Shown: positions 16,511-24,378, numbered from the stretch's first letter. The stretch: 55,211 bases of DNA from Saccharomonospora azurea NA-128 (GCF_000231055.2 NZ_CM001466.1:582696-637906), one strand, 5' to 3'. Numbers and translations: made by a program. The notes: generated by a model from the letters alone, not told the origin.

Positions 16511-16554
16511 AGTGCGTCCCAGGTTACGGAGGTCAGCGCCCGGAGGACCTCTAT

Positions 16555-16584
16555 CGAAAGTGAGAACACGTGTACCACTTTTCG
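16555..16584. promoter_or_regulatory. Dyad between two-component system and ABC exporter
   Basis: CGAAAGTG (16555-16562) and CACTTTTCG (16576-16584) flank a central 8-bp palindrome ACACGTGT (16566-16573). Apart from one extra T the outer arms are complementary. It lies 45-75 bp before the kinase start and ~95 bp before the permease start, so it suits a response-regulator binding site serving both directions. Confidence 0.55.
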
Positions 16585-16679
16585 GCTCGTGAAGTGCCGT
16601 CCTGCGCCAGATGCCACAGGGAGGGGCGGCCGCGACGGTGGAGGCATACCGCTTCCTCGTCGGAAAGGACGTCACGGCT

Positions 16680-17768
16680 GTGTTCGTCGCCTGGAGAGAT
16701 CTGAGGTTCGCCAAGGGGCGCTTCGCCCTGATGGGGACCGTCATCGTGCTGATGACCCTGCTGGTGGGGCTGCTGTCCGGGCTGACGGCCGGACTGGGCC
16801 AGCAGAACATCTCCGCGATCACGTCCCTGCCTGCCGACAGGGTGGCCTTCCAGGCACCCAGCGGCGGTCAGGACCTGTCGTACTCGAATTCCACCGTCAC
16901 CGAGCAGCAGTGGCAGCAGTGGGCTGAAGCCCCCGGTATCGACAGCGCCGAACCGCTCGGGATCACCACGACCAAGGCCTCGGCCGGGGACAAGACCACC
17001 GGAATCTCGGCCTTCGGCGTCCGGCCGGGATCCCACCTCGCTCCGGAGAGCAGCAAGATCACCGACAGCGCGGTGGTGTTGTCCACCGCGGCCGCGGCAG
17101 AACTCGGTGTGAAGGCCGGCGACTCCCTCACCCTGGCGGGCCAGCCGCTGCAGGTGGCCGCTGTGCAGGGCGAGGCCTACTTCAGCCATGCCCCGGTTAT
17201 CTGGACCAGCCTCGACACCTGGCAGAGGACCGCGCCGCCCACTGGCACCGGCGACGGCCCCGTTGCCACCGTCATCGCCCTGAACACCACTTCCGGGGCC
17301 GATACGGAGGCCGTCGACGTACAGGCCGGTACCACGACGGTCACCACCGAGGACTCGCTGGCAGCGATCGGCTCCTACACCTCCGAAAACGGCTCTCTGC
17401 AGCTCATGCGCGGCTTCCTGTTCGTCATCTCCGCACTTGTCATCGGGGCTTTTTTCACCGTCTGGACCATCCAGCGCAGTGGCGATGTCGCCGTCCTCAA
17501 AGCCCTGGGCGCCTCGACAGCCAACCTGCTGAAGGACGCACTCGGCCAAGCCATCGTCCTGCTCGCGGGAGGCACCCTGCTCGGCACCGGCATCGCCGCC
17601 GCCCTGGGGGCACTCATCTCGGGCTCGGCCGTGCCGTTCCTTCTCACGCCCGCCACTGTCCTGCTCCCCGCCGCCGCGATGATTCTCCTCGGCGCCCTCG
17701 GAGCCGCCCTGTCCATTCGCCGCATCACCTCCGTCGACCCGCTGACCGCCTTGGGGAGCGCCCGATGA
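16680..17768 (+). CDS. ABC exporter permease (FtsX/MacB type)
   Basis: A 362-residue permease with one N-terminal transmembrane helix (F-A-L-M-G-T-V-I-V-L-M-T-L-L-V-G), a ~200-residue extracytoplasmic domain (about 45-250) and three C-terminal helices in an FtsX domain (A-V-L-K-A-L-G-A-S is the cytoplasmic coupling motif). This is the type VII ABC (MacB-like) single-permease layout used for mechanotransduction or for export of lipids, peptides or drugs. The GTG at 16680 was selected because GGAAAGGA lies about 10 bases upstream and the helix follows at once. It overlaps the ATPase gene by 4 bp. Expression probably depends on the divergent two-component system. Confidence 0.88.
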   Translation: MFVAWRDLRFAKGRFALMGTVIVLMTLLVGLLSGLTAGLGQQNISAITSLPADRVAFQAPSGGQDLSYSNSTVTEQQWQQWAEAPGIDSAEPLGITTTKASAGDKTTGISAFGVRPGSHLAPESSKITDSAVVLSTAAAAELGVKAGDSLTLAGQPLQVAAVQGEAYFSHAPVIWTSLDTWQRTAPPTGTGDGPVATVIALNTTSGADTEAVDVQAGTTTVTTEDSLAAIGSYTSENGSLQLMRGFLFVISALVIGAFFTVWTIQRSGDVAVLKALGASTANLLKDALGQAIVLLAGGTLLGTGIAAALGALISGSAVPFLLTPATVLLPAAAMILLGALGAALSIRRITSVDPLTALGSAR

Positions 17769-18448
17769 GCCTCAACTTGACCGCCATCACTCTCACCTAC
17801 CCCGATGGCGACAGTCGCCTGACCGCCCTCGACGACGTCAGCTTGGAGGTCCCCCAGGGGAGCCTGACCGCCGTCGTCGGCCCTTCCGGGTCCGGTAAGT
17901 CCAGCCTCCTCGCGGTCGCCGCCACCCTGATCACCCCCGAAGCCGGCACCGTCACCATCGACGGCACACCCACCACCGGCATGACCCGCGCAGAACTCAC
18001 CGAACTGCGCCGCCGTAAGATCGGCATCGTCTTCCAGCAGCCCAACCTGCTGCCCTCCCTCACGGCCGCGGAACAACTTCAGGTCATGGCCCAAATCGAC
18101 GGCCGCAAGCCCCGCACCGCCCGGGACCGGGCCAGGGAACTCCTCGACGCGGTGGGCCTAAGTGGCCAGGCCGACCGACGCCCTCACCAGCTCTCGGGTG
18201 GCCAGCGCCAACGCATCAACATCGCCCGCGCTCTGATGAACGACCCGACCGTCCTTCTGGTCGACGAACCCACCAGCGCCCTCGACCACGAACGCGGCGC
18301 GGCCGTCATCGACCTGCTCACTCGTCTCACCCACCAGCAGGCCACCGCGACCGTCCTGGTCACCCATGACCGCACCCACCTCACCGCCGTCGACCAGATC
18401 GCCGAAGTCCGCGACGGTCGCCTCCGCCTGCCCGCACCGATCCGCTGA
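17765..18448 (+). CDS. ABC exporter ATP-binding protein (LolD/MacB type)
   Basis: A 227-residue ATPase with Walker A G-P-S-G-S-G-K-S-S (39-47), Q-loop V-F-Q-Q-P-N-L, signature L-S-G-G-Q (143-147), Walker B L-L-V-D-E-P (164-169), D-loop S-A-L-D and H-loop His201. All catalytic elements are intact. The short Q-loop context F-Q-Q-P-N-L-L-P-S-L-T and the 227-residue length place it in the LolD/MacB/FtsE group that pairs with FtsX-like permeases. The ATG overlaps the permease stop (ATGA), so the subunits are co-translated. A homodimer would serve either two copies of the single permease or a permease dimer. Confidence 0.94.
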   Translation: MSLNLTAITLTYPDGDSRLTALDDVSLEVPQGSLTAVVGPSGSGKSSLLAVAATLITPEAGTVTIDGTPTTGMTRAELTELRRRKIGIVFQQPNLLPSLTAAEQLQVMAQIDGRKPRTARDRARELLDAVGLSGQADRRPHQLSGGQRQRINIARALMNDPTVLLVDEPTSALDHERGAAVIDLLTRLTHQQATATVLVTHDRTHLTAVDQIAEVRDGRLRLPAPIR

Positions 18449-18499
18449 GCTCCCGACGCCCCGGTCTCATCCTCCGCGGTATGCCAGAAAGGACCACCC

Positions 18500-18790
18500 A
18501 TGGGATACACCCGGCTCACTGTCACGCTTCAGCACGGCCACGGAACGCTCGCCCGGCTTGCCGCCACCCTCAACAACCACCACGTGCTCGGCTTGGCGTA
18601 CACCACCTCGTCACCGGACTCGGCCACGGCCGTCGTGTGCGTGCCGCGGTCCGTCGCCCCGCGCGCACAGCACAAGCTGCGCAGACTCGTCGATGTGATC
18701 GACGTGTCGCCGGATCCCGCTGCGGGCGGCACCGCCGAAATTCCAGCCCCCATCACTTTCGATCCCGCCCTTCGTGCAGCCGACCTGTGA
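18500..18790 (+). CDS. Small ACT-domain-like protein
   Basis: A 96-residue protein with GAAAGGA upstream of the ATG. Residues 1-70 fit a beta-alpha-beta-beta-alpha-beta ACT fold: strand R-L-T-V-T-L, the Gly-rich turn G-H-G-T-L-A-R-L-A-A-T-L (as in the regulatory subunit of acetolactate synthase), strand A-T-A-V-V-C-V-P, and helix A-Q-H-K-L-R-R-L-V-D-V-I-D-V. The rest is a disordered tail. It follows the ABC ATPase by 51 bp on the same strand, so it is probably co-transcribed with the exporter. Stand-alone ACT domains bind amino acids and regulate partners, so a sensing role linked to the exporter or to nearby AzlCD is possible but unproven. Confidence 0.65.
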   Translation: MGYTRLTVTLQHGHGTLARLAATLNNHHVLGLAYTTSSPDSATAVVCVPRSVAPRAQHKLRRLVDVIDVSPDPAAGGTAEIPAPITFDPALRAADL

Positions 18791-18906
18791 ACGGTGAGCC
18801 GATGCGCTGAACGACAGTCGCCACCCCGTGGCGGAGACGCGGGTGGGAAGGACCGCTTCGGCTCCGGACACGCGGGCTCCTCGGCGGTCACTGCCCCTCA
18901 CCGGTG

Positions 18907-19236
18907 TCACTGAGCGAACACCGTGCTGGACAGCGTGACGTGGACGACCGTTCCGGCGAGGATGCTGAGCACGGCGTTGCGTCGCCACAGGTGCAGACCG
19001 ATCGTCACGGCCAGGGCCGCGAGCGGCGACACCATCCGGGGATGGGTCAGGGAGACGTCCCGCAGGCAGTAGATCGTCAGGATCACCATGATCGCGCCGG
19101 GCATGCGGGTGCTCAGGAACCGGATCGTCGGGCTCGCGCGGAGTCGGGCGAGCACCGTGAAGGGCAGGGCCCGCAACGCCCAGGTGACACAGGCGCCGGT
19201 GAGCGCGGCGGCGATGGCGTAGACGGTGTCAGTCAC
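18907..19236 (-). CDS. azlD: AzlD-family branched-chain amino acid exporter subunit
   Basis: A 109-residue protein with four hydrophobic segments, the standard AzlD size. Family marks are T-W-A-L-R-A-L-P-F near residue 20, M-P-G-A-I-M-V-I-L-T-I-Y in the middle and W-R-R-N-A-V-L-S-I-L-A-G-T near the end. AzlD works with AzlC as an exporter of branched-chain amino acids (established for the Bacillus/Corynebacterium BrnFE-type pairs). Its GTG start lies inside the end of azlC with an 8-bp overlap, giving tight stoichiometric coupling. It converges on the ACT-domain gene; a short hairpin at 18819-18833 (CGCCAC/GTGGCG) lies between them. Confidence 0.87.
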   Translation of the reverse strand: MTDTVYAIAAALTGACVTWALRALPFTVLARLRASPTIRFLSTRMPGAIMVILTIYCLRDVSLTHPRMVSPLAALAVTIGLHLWRRNAVLSILAGTVVHVTLSSTVFAQ

Positions 19237-19957
19237 GGCTATGCCGCTTACGGGTCGTGACGTGCCGGGCCAGCAACCCGGCGGTGAGCAGCGAGACGGC
19301 GGCGAGAAGCAGTTGGCCGGGGAACAGGATTCGGGCGATCACCGCGCTGAACACGGCGAGCGCCGGGGTGAACAGCTCGCCGTCCAGGTTCCGCAGGGCG
19401 TCGAGCGCGAGGACGGTGAACAGGGCGGTCAGGGCGAAGTCGAGGCCGCGGATGCCGTCGAAGACCTGCGCCCCGCCGAGGAGAGCCCCGGTCGTCGCGC
19501 CCGTCACCCAGTAGAAGTGCAGGAAGAACTGCAGCCACAGGATGCGCCGGCTGTGCCAGGACCGGGCCTCGTTCGTCGAGGTCAGCGCGTATGCCTCGTC
19601 GCTGAGCGCGAAGGTCGAGTACAGCTTCCCGAGTCGACCGTTCACCTGGTGCAGGGGAAAGGACAGCGCGTAGAAGGCGTGGCGGGTGTTGATGATGAAG
19701 GCGGTCCCGGCGACGACGGTCAGCGGTGCGGCGGCGGCGACCAGGCCGATGAGGACGAGTTCGAACGAACCGGCGTAGACGACGGCGGGCGACAGGATCG
19801 CCCACCACCAGTCGAGGCCGGACTGGATGACGAGGACGCCGAGGGCGATACCGAGGGGGAGGTATCCGAGGCCGACGGCAGCGGAATCACGGAAGGCGTT
19901 CCGCGCATGAGAGGTGGTTCGCGCCGCGAACCCGATTTCGGCTCGGCGTGTTCGCAT
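19229..19957 (-). CDS. azlC: AzlC-family branched-chain amino acid exporter
   Basis: A 242-residue integral membrane protein with about seven hydrophobic segments. AzlC hallmarks are G-Y-L-P-L-G-I-A-L-G-V-L near residue 30, Y-A-G-S-F-E-L-V-L-I-G, then N-T-R-H-A-F-Y-A-L-S-F, and F-A-L-S-D-E-A-Y-A-L. With AzlD it forms an export system for branched-chain or related amino acids (BrnFE type). A divergent Lrp/AsnC gene lies 62 bp away, matching the classical regulation of azlCD/brnFE by an Lrp-type activator that senses its substrate. The ATG start carries no strong ribosome site. Confidence 0.9.
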   Translation of the reverse strand: MRTRRAEIGFAARTTSHARNAFRDSAAVGLGYLPLGIALGVLVIQSGLDWWWAILSPAVVYAGSFELVLIGLVAAAAPLTVVAGTAFIINTRHAFYALSFPLHQVNGRLGKLYSTFALSDEAYALTSTNEARSWHSRRILWLQFFLHFYWVTGATTGALLGGAQVFDGIRGLDFALTALFTVLALDALRNLDGELFTPALAVFSAVIARILFPGQLLLAAVSLLTAGLLARHVTTRKRHSRD

Positions 19958-19966
19958 GACGACATC

Positions 19967-19989
19967 TTATGGAGAATCGCGACTCATAA
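19967..19989. promoter_or_regulatory. Dyad in the azlC-Lrp intergenic region
   Basis: TTATG (19967-19971) and CATAA (19985-19989) flank a 13-bp centre; extending to TTATGGAG/ACTCATAA gives 6 of 8 complementary positions. It lies in the 62-bp space between the divergent azlC and Lrp genes and is markedly AT-rich against its surroundings. An Lrp-type binding site controlling both directions is the likely role. Confidence 0.5.
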
Positions 19990-20019
19990 CGTTGCTCATT
20001 GTGACCGTAGAATGCGGCG

Positions 20020-20478
20020 ATGAGAAACAAACTGAGCCTCGACGGCGTGGACTGGGACATCTTGTTCCACCTTCGTCAGGACGGGCGCCTGTCCAACGTG
20101 GAGTTGGCGAAGCGGGTCGGCCTGAGCCCCCCGCCCTGCCTGCGCCGGGTCAAGCGACTGGAGAAGGCTGGCGCGATCCGTGGTTATCGTGCGGTGATCG
20201 ACCCCAAGGCGCTGGGTCGCGGCCTGGAGGTCTTCGTGGACATCGAGGTCAGCGCCAGCGACCGCAGGACGTCCGAGCAGTTCGAGGTCACGGTCGCCTC
20301 CTACGAGGAGGTGATCGAATTCCGGCGTATGTACGGGCGCCCGGACTATTTCCTGCGGGTCGCGGTCGCCGACCACGCCGCCTACGAGACCTTTCTCACC
20401 GACAAGCTCAGTGGCCTTCCGGGCGTTCTGCGTATCGAATCCCACCTGACGCTGAAAAAGATCAAATCGAGCGACTGA
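20020..20478 (+). CDS. Lrp/AsnC-family regulator
   Basis: A 152-residue Lrp protein. The N-terminal HTH (V-D-W-D-I-L-F-H-L-R-Q-D-G-R and V-E-L-A-K-R-V-G-L-S-P-P-P-C-L-R-R) and the C-terminal RAM domain (R-G-Y-R-A-V-I-D-P-K-A-L-G then M-Y-G-R-P-D-Y-F-L-R-V-A-V) are complete. The ligand-binding loop region G-R-P-D-Y is the usual G-x-x-D-Y motif. Its divergent position to azlCD suggests it activates export of branched-chain amino acids when they accumulate, as known for corynebacterial Lrp and brnFE. The C-terminal L-K-K-I-K tail is family-typical. Confidence 0.92.
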   Translation: MRNKLSLDGVDWDILFHLRQDGRLSNVELAKRVGLSPPPCLRRVKRLEKAGAIRGYRAVIDPKALGRGLEVFVDIEVSASDRRTSEQFEVTVASYEEVIEFRRMYGRPDYFLRVAVADHAAYETFLTDKLSGLPGVLRIESHLTLKKIKSSD

Positions 20479-20519
20479 AAAAGGGATGTGAGCGAGTCGT
20501 CGGCGTTTCGCAATTCGTG

Positions 20520-21476
20520 TCACCTGGCCTTGTCCCGGATCGTGCCGGTGGTGGCGAAGCGTTGTCGGTACTCGGTGGGCGTGGTGTCGAAGTGGCGGGC
20601 GAAGGCCCGGCGCAGCGTCTCGTCACTGCCCAGGCCGCTGCGCCGGGCCGCGGAGGTGACGCTGTGCCCATCGAGCAGGAGTTGCCGTGCGCGATCGAGC
20701 CGGACCCGTTCCACCCAGCGCGCGGGGGTGGTGCCGAGTTCGGCGTGGAAGAGACGGGTCAGGTGGCGGGGGCTGACGGCGGCGGCCCGCGCCATCGACG
20801 GCAGGTCGTGGTCCCCGGTGGGATCGGCCAGCACGGTGTCGATCAGCATGCGCAGCGGATCGCCCGGGGCCGTGGGCGTGGTGGCCGTCGAGAACTGGGA
20901 CTGGCCACCCGGACGTTGCAGGAACACGACCAGCTCGCGGGCGATGTGGCGGGCCACGTCGGCGCCGTGATCGTCCTCGACCAGGGCGAGCGCGAGGTCG
21001 ATACCCGCGGTGATGCCGGCCGAGGTGACGTACCGGCCGTCCCGGACGTGGATCGCGTCCGGCTCGACGTGCACCAGGGGATGTCGGCGGGCGAGCGTAT
21101 CCGCGTGGCGCCAATGTGTGGTCGCGCGGCGGCCGTCGAGCATACCGAGCTCGGCCAGGACGAACGCGCCCGTGCACACCGACGCGACGCGGGTCACGCT
21201 CTCGGCCGCGTCCCGGGTCGTGGCCAGCAGCTCGTCCTCGATGGGCTGCTCGGCGAGGCGATCCCCTCCCGCCACGACGAGCGTGTCGAGCGCGCCGGCG
21301 TCGGTCGCCGTCACGGTGCCGCTCAACGTCAGTCCGCTGGACGTCCTGACGTCGCCGCCATGAGTGGAGAGTAGAACCAGGTCGTAGTGGTGACCGAGGG
21401 ACCCCGCCTGGTGAAGCACTTCCGAGGGACCGCTGACGTCGAGCATGGTGACGCCGTCGAAGACCACGAACCCCAC
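20520..21476 (-). CDS. GlxA-type AraC regulator (DJ-1/PfpI domain + HTH)
   Basis: About 318 residues. The N-terminal DJ-1/PfpI-like domain starts V-G-F-V-V-F-D-G-V-T-M-L-D-V-S-G-P and keeps the nucleophile-elbow Cys in S-V-C-T-G-A-F-V-L-A; residues up to ~190 form this domain. The C-terminal AraC pair of helix-turn-helices follows (M-A-R-A-A-A-V-S-P-R-H-L-T-R-L-F and S-A-A-R-R-S-G-L-G-S-D-E-T-L-R-R-A-F). GlxA-type regulators sense amide- or aldehyde-related metabolites. The first usable in-frame start is the GTG at 21476; it has no ribosome site, while an ATG with a signal-poor context lies in another frame 49 bp upstream. It is divergent from the HD hydrolase at 21588, its probable target. 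Confidence 0.85.
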   Translation of the reverse strand: MGFVVFDGVTMLDVSGPSEVLHQAGSLGHHYDLVLLSTHGGDVRTSSGLTLSGTVTATDAGALDTLVVAGGDRLAEQPIEDELLATTRDAAESVTRVASVCTGAFVLAELGMLDGRRATTHWRHADTLARRHPLVHVEPDAIHVRDGRYVTSAGITAGIDLALALVEDDHGADVARHIARELVVFLQRPGGQSQFSTATTPTAPGDPLRMLIDTVLADPTGDHDLPSMARAAAVSPRHLTRLFHAELGTTPARWVERVRLDRARQLLLDGHSVTSAARRSGLGSDETLRRAFARHFDTTPTEYRQRFATTGTIRDKAR

Positions 21477-21587
21477 ACGCTGCGTGATGTCTGAAACTGT
21501 GGTTTCTCTGGCAGAACGGACATGGCGCCACGGTAGGCGGCCCGCGATGCTGGGTGCCGGAGAGTCCAGACCGGAACAGGGAGAAAC

Positions 21588-22226
21588 ATGAGCGAGTCCA
21601 TCGCGGGCGTGCGCATCCCGGACAGCGCGCTGGCACGGGAGGCGACCGAGCTGGTGCGTGAGGCGGCGTCGCCGCTGCTGTTCGACCACTCGCGGCGGGT
21701 GTATCTGTGGGGTTCGCTGCGCGGGCGTGAGCAGGGGCTCGACTTCGACCCCGAGCTGCTCTACGTGGGAGCGATGTTCCACGACCTCGGGCTGACCGAA
21801 CGCTTCCGGCGCACCGACCAGCGCTTCGAAATCGACGGCGCCGACGAGGCGAGGCGCTTCCTGCGCTCGCACGGCATCGCGAGTGAGGACGCCGACACGG
21901 TGTGGACGGCGATCGCGCTGCACACCACCCCGGAGATTCCGCTGCACATGGCTCCGGAGATCGCGCTGGTCACGCGCGGGGTGGAGCTCGACGTGCTGGG
22001 CATCGGCTACGACCGCGTCTCCGAGGAGGAACGCGCGGCGGTCGTCGCTGCGCATCCCCGGCCGGATTTCAAGAACCGGATCCTGGCCGCGCTCACCGAC
22101 GGCATCAAGGACCGCCCCGACACGACGTTCGGCAACGTCAAGGCCGATGTGCTCGCGCACTTCGTGCCGGGTTTCGTGCGCGGCGACTTCGTCGACGTCA
22201 TCAAGAACTCCGCCTGGGCCGAGTGA
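21588..22226 (+). CDS. HD-domain hydrolase (cyanamide hydratase-like)
   Basis: A 212-residue HD protein. Metal-site residues are L-F-D-H-S-R-R (His34), A-M-F-H-D-L-G-L-T (His65-Asp66) and A-I-A-L-H-T-T; the F-D-H-S-x-R-x-Y-L-W start is the mark of the cyanamide hydratase/Ddi2-like group, which adds water to small nitriles, although the bacterial members are largely uncharacterised. The C-terminal T-F-G-N-V-K-A-D-V-L segment is also typical. GGGAG lies 5 bases before the ATG. The divergent GlxA regulator is a frequent neighbour of this family, suggesting control by a nitrile- or amide-related signal (inference). Confidence 0.8.
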   Translation: MSESIAGVRIPDSALAREATELVREAASPLLFDHSRRVYLWGSLRGREQGLDFDPELLYVGAMFHDLGLTERFRRTDQRFEIDGADEARRFLRSHGIASEDADTVWTAIALHTTPEIPLHMAPEIALVTRGVELDVLGIGYDRVSEEERAAVVAAHPRPDFKNRILAALTDGIKDRPDTTFGNVKADVLAHFVPGFVRGDFVDVIKNSAWAE

Positions 22227-22248
22227 GGACGTCGACGACGGTGCGGCT

Positions 22249-23283
22249 TCAGTCCTGAAGCAACCGCCAGGCAGCGAGGGCGAGAGTGACTCGCACCAGC
22301 CCGCCCGGCTCGGTCAGCTCGATACCGAGGATCTTCCCGAGTTGGTCGAGCCGGCGGGCGACGCTGCTGTGGTGCAGGTGCAGGAGGTCGGCCGCCGCGC
22401 GACGCGACCCGGTGGCGCAGTAGGCCTCGAGCGTGTCCAGTGCCTCCGGAAGGTCGGCGAGCCGAGCGACGGCTGCCACGTCGGCGTTGCCGCGGAGGGT
22501 GTCGCCGTCGAGGTCGGCCACGAGCGCCAGCGCGCCCAGCTCGTCGTAGTGGACGACCGGCTGACGCGTCGTCGCGAAACGGAGTGCGGTGCGCGCGCGG
22601 CACCACGACTCGTCGGGAGCGCCCGCGGTGCCGACGCCGGCGCGAACGTCGGCTGGGACACCCTCGACGTCGACGCTGGTGGCCAGGACGACGCCCACGT
22701 CGCCCAGTCGGGCCGCTTTCACCAGGCGCGACGGGCAGACGAGGCGGCCGAGCTCGTCGAGCGGACGGCACGACCGGACGGCGACGGCCTGGACGGGCAC
22801 GTCGACGGCGAAGCCGAGCAGCCGGAGCGCGCGAGCCCGGGCCGCTTCGTCAGTGGTGGAGCTGATCACAAGCTCGACCAGCGCGGGATCCGCCATGGTG
22901 GTGCGAGCCGGTCCATACCGTTCGAACACCGCCGACGCCGCGATGGCGAACCGGTCGAGCAGCAGTTGGTCCAGCGCGGCAGGGGAGCCGGGGCGTTCCA
23001 ACCAGACCGTGCCGATCTCCTCGTCGTCGAGCGTCACCGGCGTGGCGGAGGGTGTGGGGCAGGCGGCACCGGTTGCGTCCTGGCCGTCGGCCGCGACGCG
23101 AATGGTGCGTCCCGTGCCGTGGATGCGGATCCCGGCCACGCACCCCGCCAGTCCCGCCGACGCCCGCACGAGCGCGGGCAGGTCCACGCGCCGCCGCATC
23201 AGGGTGTCGTAGAACATCACGACGCGCACCCCGTCTCCGGCTGCCGGATCCAGGTGCGCCAGCCGCGCTGCCAGTGCCTCCAT
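22249..23283 (-). CDS. PucR-family transcriptional regulator
   Basis: A 344-residue protein. The N-terminal two thirds are an uncharacterised sensor region with no GAF or PAS motif I can identify. The C-terminal ~60 residues hold the PucR-type helix-turn-helix: L-E-A-Y-C-A-T-G-S-R-R-A-A-A-D-L-L-H-L-H-H-S-S-V-A-R-R-L. The pattern A-x-x-L-x-x-H-x-x-x-V-x-x-R-L is the family signature. It is divergent from the HSL-type hydrolase at 23393, the natural regulatory target, sharing a 109-bp intergenic region. The 3' end lies 22 bp from the convergent HD hydrolase stop. No distinct operator was seen by eye. Confidence 0.82.
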   Translation of the reverse strand: MEALAARLAHLDPAAGDGVRVVMFYDTLMRRRVDLPALVRASAGLAGCVAGIRIHGTGRTIRVAADGQDATGAACPTPSATPVTLDDEEIGTVWLERPGSPAALDQLLLDRFAIAASAVFERYGPARTTMADPALVELVISSTTDEAARARALRLLGFAVDVPVQAVAVRSCRPLDELGRLVCPSRLVKAARLGDVGVVLATSVDVEGVPADVRAGVGTAGAPDESWCRARTALRFATTRQPVVHYDELGALALVADLDGDTLRGNADVAAVARLADLPEALDTLEAYCATGSRRAAADLLHLHHSSVARRLDQLGKILGIELTEPGGLVRVTLALAAWRLLQD

Positions 23284-23392
23284 GGCAGAAGGATAGAAAC
23301 GACACGGCGTCGAACCGAAGCGCCGATCGGTGCGCGATCGACGTCGAGTGTGCGACGCGTGGCGGATGATTCCGGCGATCCGGCCCGGAACG

Positions 23393-24298
23393 ATGACGGA
23401 CATGGATCCCGAACTGGAAGCGTTCATTCCGCTGTTTCCCCAGGCAGACCTGTCCGATCCCGTGACCGCGCGGCGGCACTTCGCGGAGCTGGCCGCTGCG
23501 GTGCCGAAACCCGACACCACGGGCATGGAGGTGCGCGACCTCGTCGTGCCCGCCGATCCCGAGGTGGCGGTGCGGATCTACCGCCCGCACGCGGCGACGG
23601 GGGCGATCGTCTGGCTGCACGGCGGCGGGTTCGTCATGGGCGACGTGCACACCGAGCACCCGTGGGCGGCCCGGTTGGCCGACCTCGCCGGTGCCGTGGT
23701 GGTGTCGGTGGACTACCGGCTCGCGCCCGAGAACCCGTTCCCCGCCGCTCTCGACGACGCCTACGCCGCTCTGGTCTGGACCGCGGACAACGCGGCCGAG
23801 CTGGGCGTCGACCCGCAGCGCATCGGCGTCGGCGGCCACAGCTCCGGAGGAGGCATCGCGGCCGCGGTGGCGTTGCGGGCACGAGACGAAGGCGGACCGC
23901 ACCTCTGCTTCCAACTGCTCAACCAGCCCGGGCTCGACGACCGGCAGCGGACGTGGTCGGCGCGCACCTTCACCGACACACCGTGGATGAACCGCGACAA
24001 GGCCGCCGCGATGTGGAGGCACTACCTCGGGGGCCGTCCCGCCTCGCCGTATGCGGCGCCGGCGCGGGCCGAGGACTTGTCGGGGCTGCCGCCCGCCTAC
24101 GTCGCCACCGCGGAGCTCTGCCCGAACCGGGACGAGGACATCGACTACGCCGTGCGGCTGTTGCAGGCGGGCGTGTCGGTCGAACTGCACCAGTGGGCAG
24201 GCACCTTCCACGGGTCGCAGGCCATTCTCTCCGCCGCGGTGTCGCAGCGGCAGATCACCGAGCTCGCCGCGGCACTCGGCCGAGCTCTGGCGGAGTGA
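23393..24298 (+). CDS. HSL-family alpha/beta hydrolase, altered acid site
   Basis: A 301-residue esterase/lipase of the hormone-sensitive-lipase group: oxyanion H-G-G-G (76-79), S-V-D-Y-R-L-A-P-E, nucleophile elbow G-H-S-S-G-G (Ser150) and the catalytic His in T-F-H-G-S. Where the family normally has the acidic residue in a D-P-L-R-D-E motif, this protein reads A-E-L-C-P-N-R-D-E-D, so the usual Asp is a Cys. A neighbouring acid might compensate. The start is ATG 23393 (GGAA upstream); ATG 23402 is an alternative. It is expressed away from PucR, its likely regulator. Substrate unknown. Confidence 0.85.
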   Translation: MTDMDPELEAFIPLFPQADLSDPVTARRHFAELAAAVPKPDTTGMEVRDLVVPADPEVAVRIYRPHAATGAIVWLHGGGFVMGDVHTEHPWAARLADLAGAVVVSVDYRLAPENPFPAALDDAYAALVWTADNAAELGVDPQRIGVGGHSSGGGIAAAVALRARDEGGPHLCFQLLNQPGLDDRQRTWSARTFTDTPWMNRDKAAAMWRHYLGGRPASPYAAPARAEDLSGLPPAYVATAELCPNRDEDIDYAVRLLQAGVSVELHQWAGTFHGSQAILSAAVSQRQITELAAALGRALAE

Positions 24299-24325
24299 AC
24301 GTGCTCGCGGAATCGGGGTGTCATT

Positions 24326-24367
24326 CTCCGCCTGATTAGGTAGACTGATCTACCTAATCAGGCGGAG
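24326..24367. promoter_or_regulatory. 42-bp perfect palindrome, TetR operator/leader hairpin
   Basis: CTCCGCCTGATTAGGTAGA (24326-24344) and its exact reverse complement at 24349-24367 flank a CTGA centre (24345-24348): 19 of 19 positions pair. The core TAGGTAGA...TCTACCTA looks like a TetR-type operator. The right arm runs into the GGCGGAGGAGG ribosome site (24361-24371) of the regulator at 24379, so in RNA the hairpin could also mask translation initiation. It sits 28 bp after the stop of the hydrolase gene. Confidence 0.75.
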
Positions 24368-24378
24368 GAGGCCTGCGC

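Noticed and set aside
18819-18833. Small hairpin CGCCAC/GTGGCG as a terminator
   Set aside because: Six-base stem with no T-run; too weak to call as a terminator.
21883-24339. 818-codon plus-strand open frame across PucR and the hydrolase
   Set aside because: Overlaps three well-supported genes in other frames and shows no domain.
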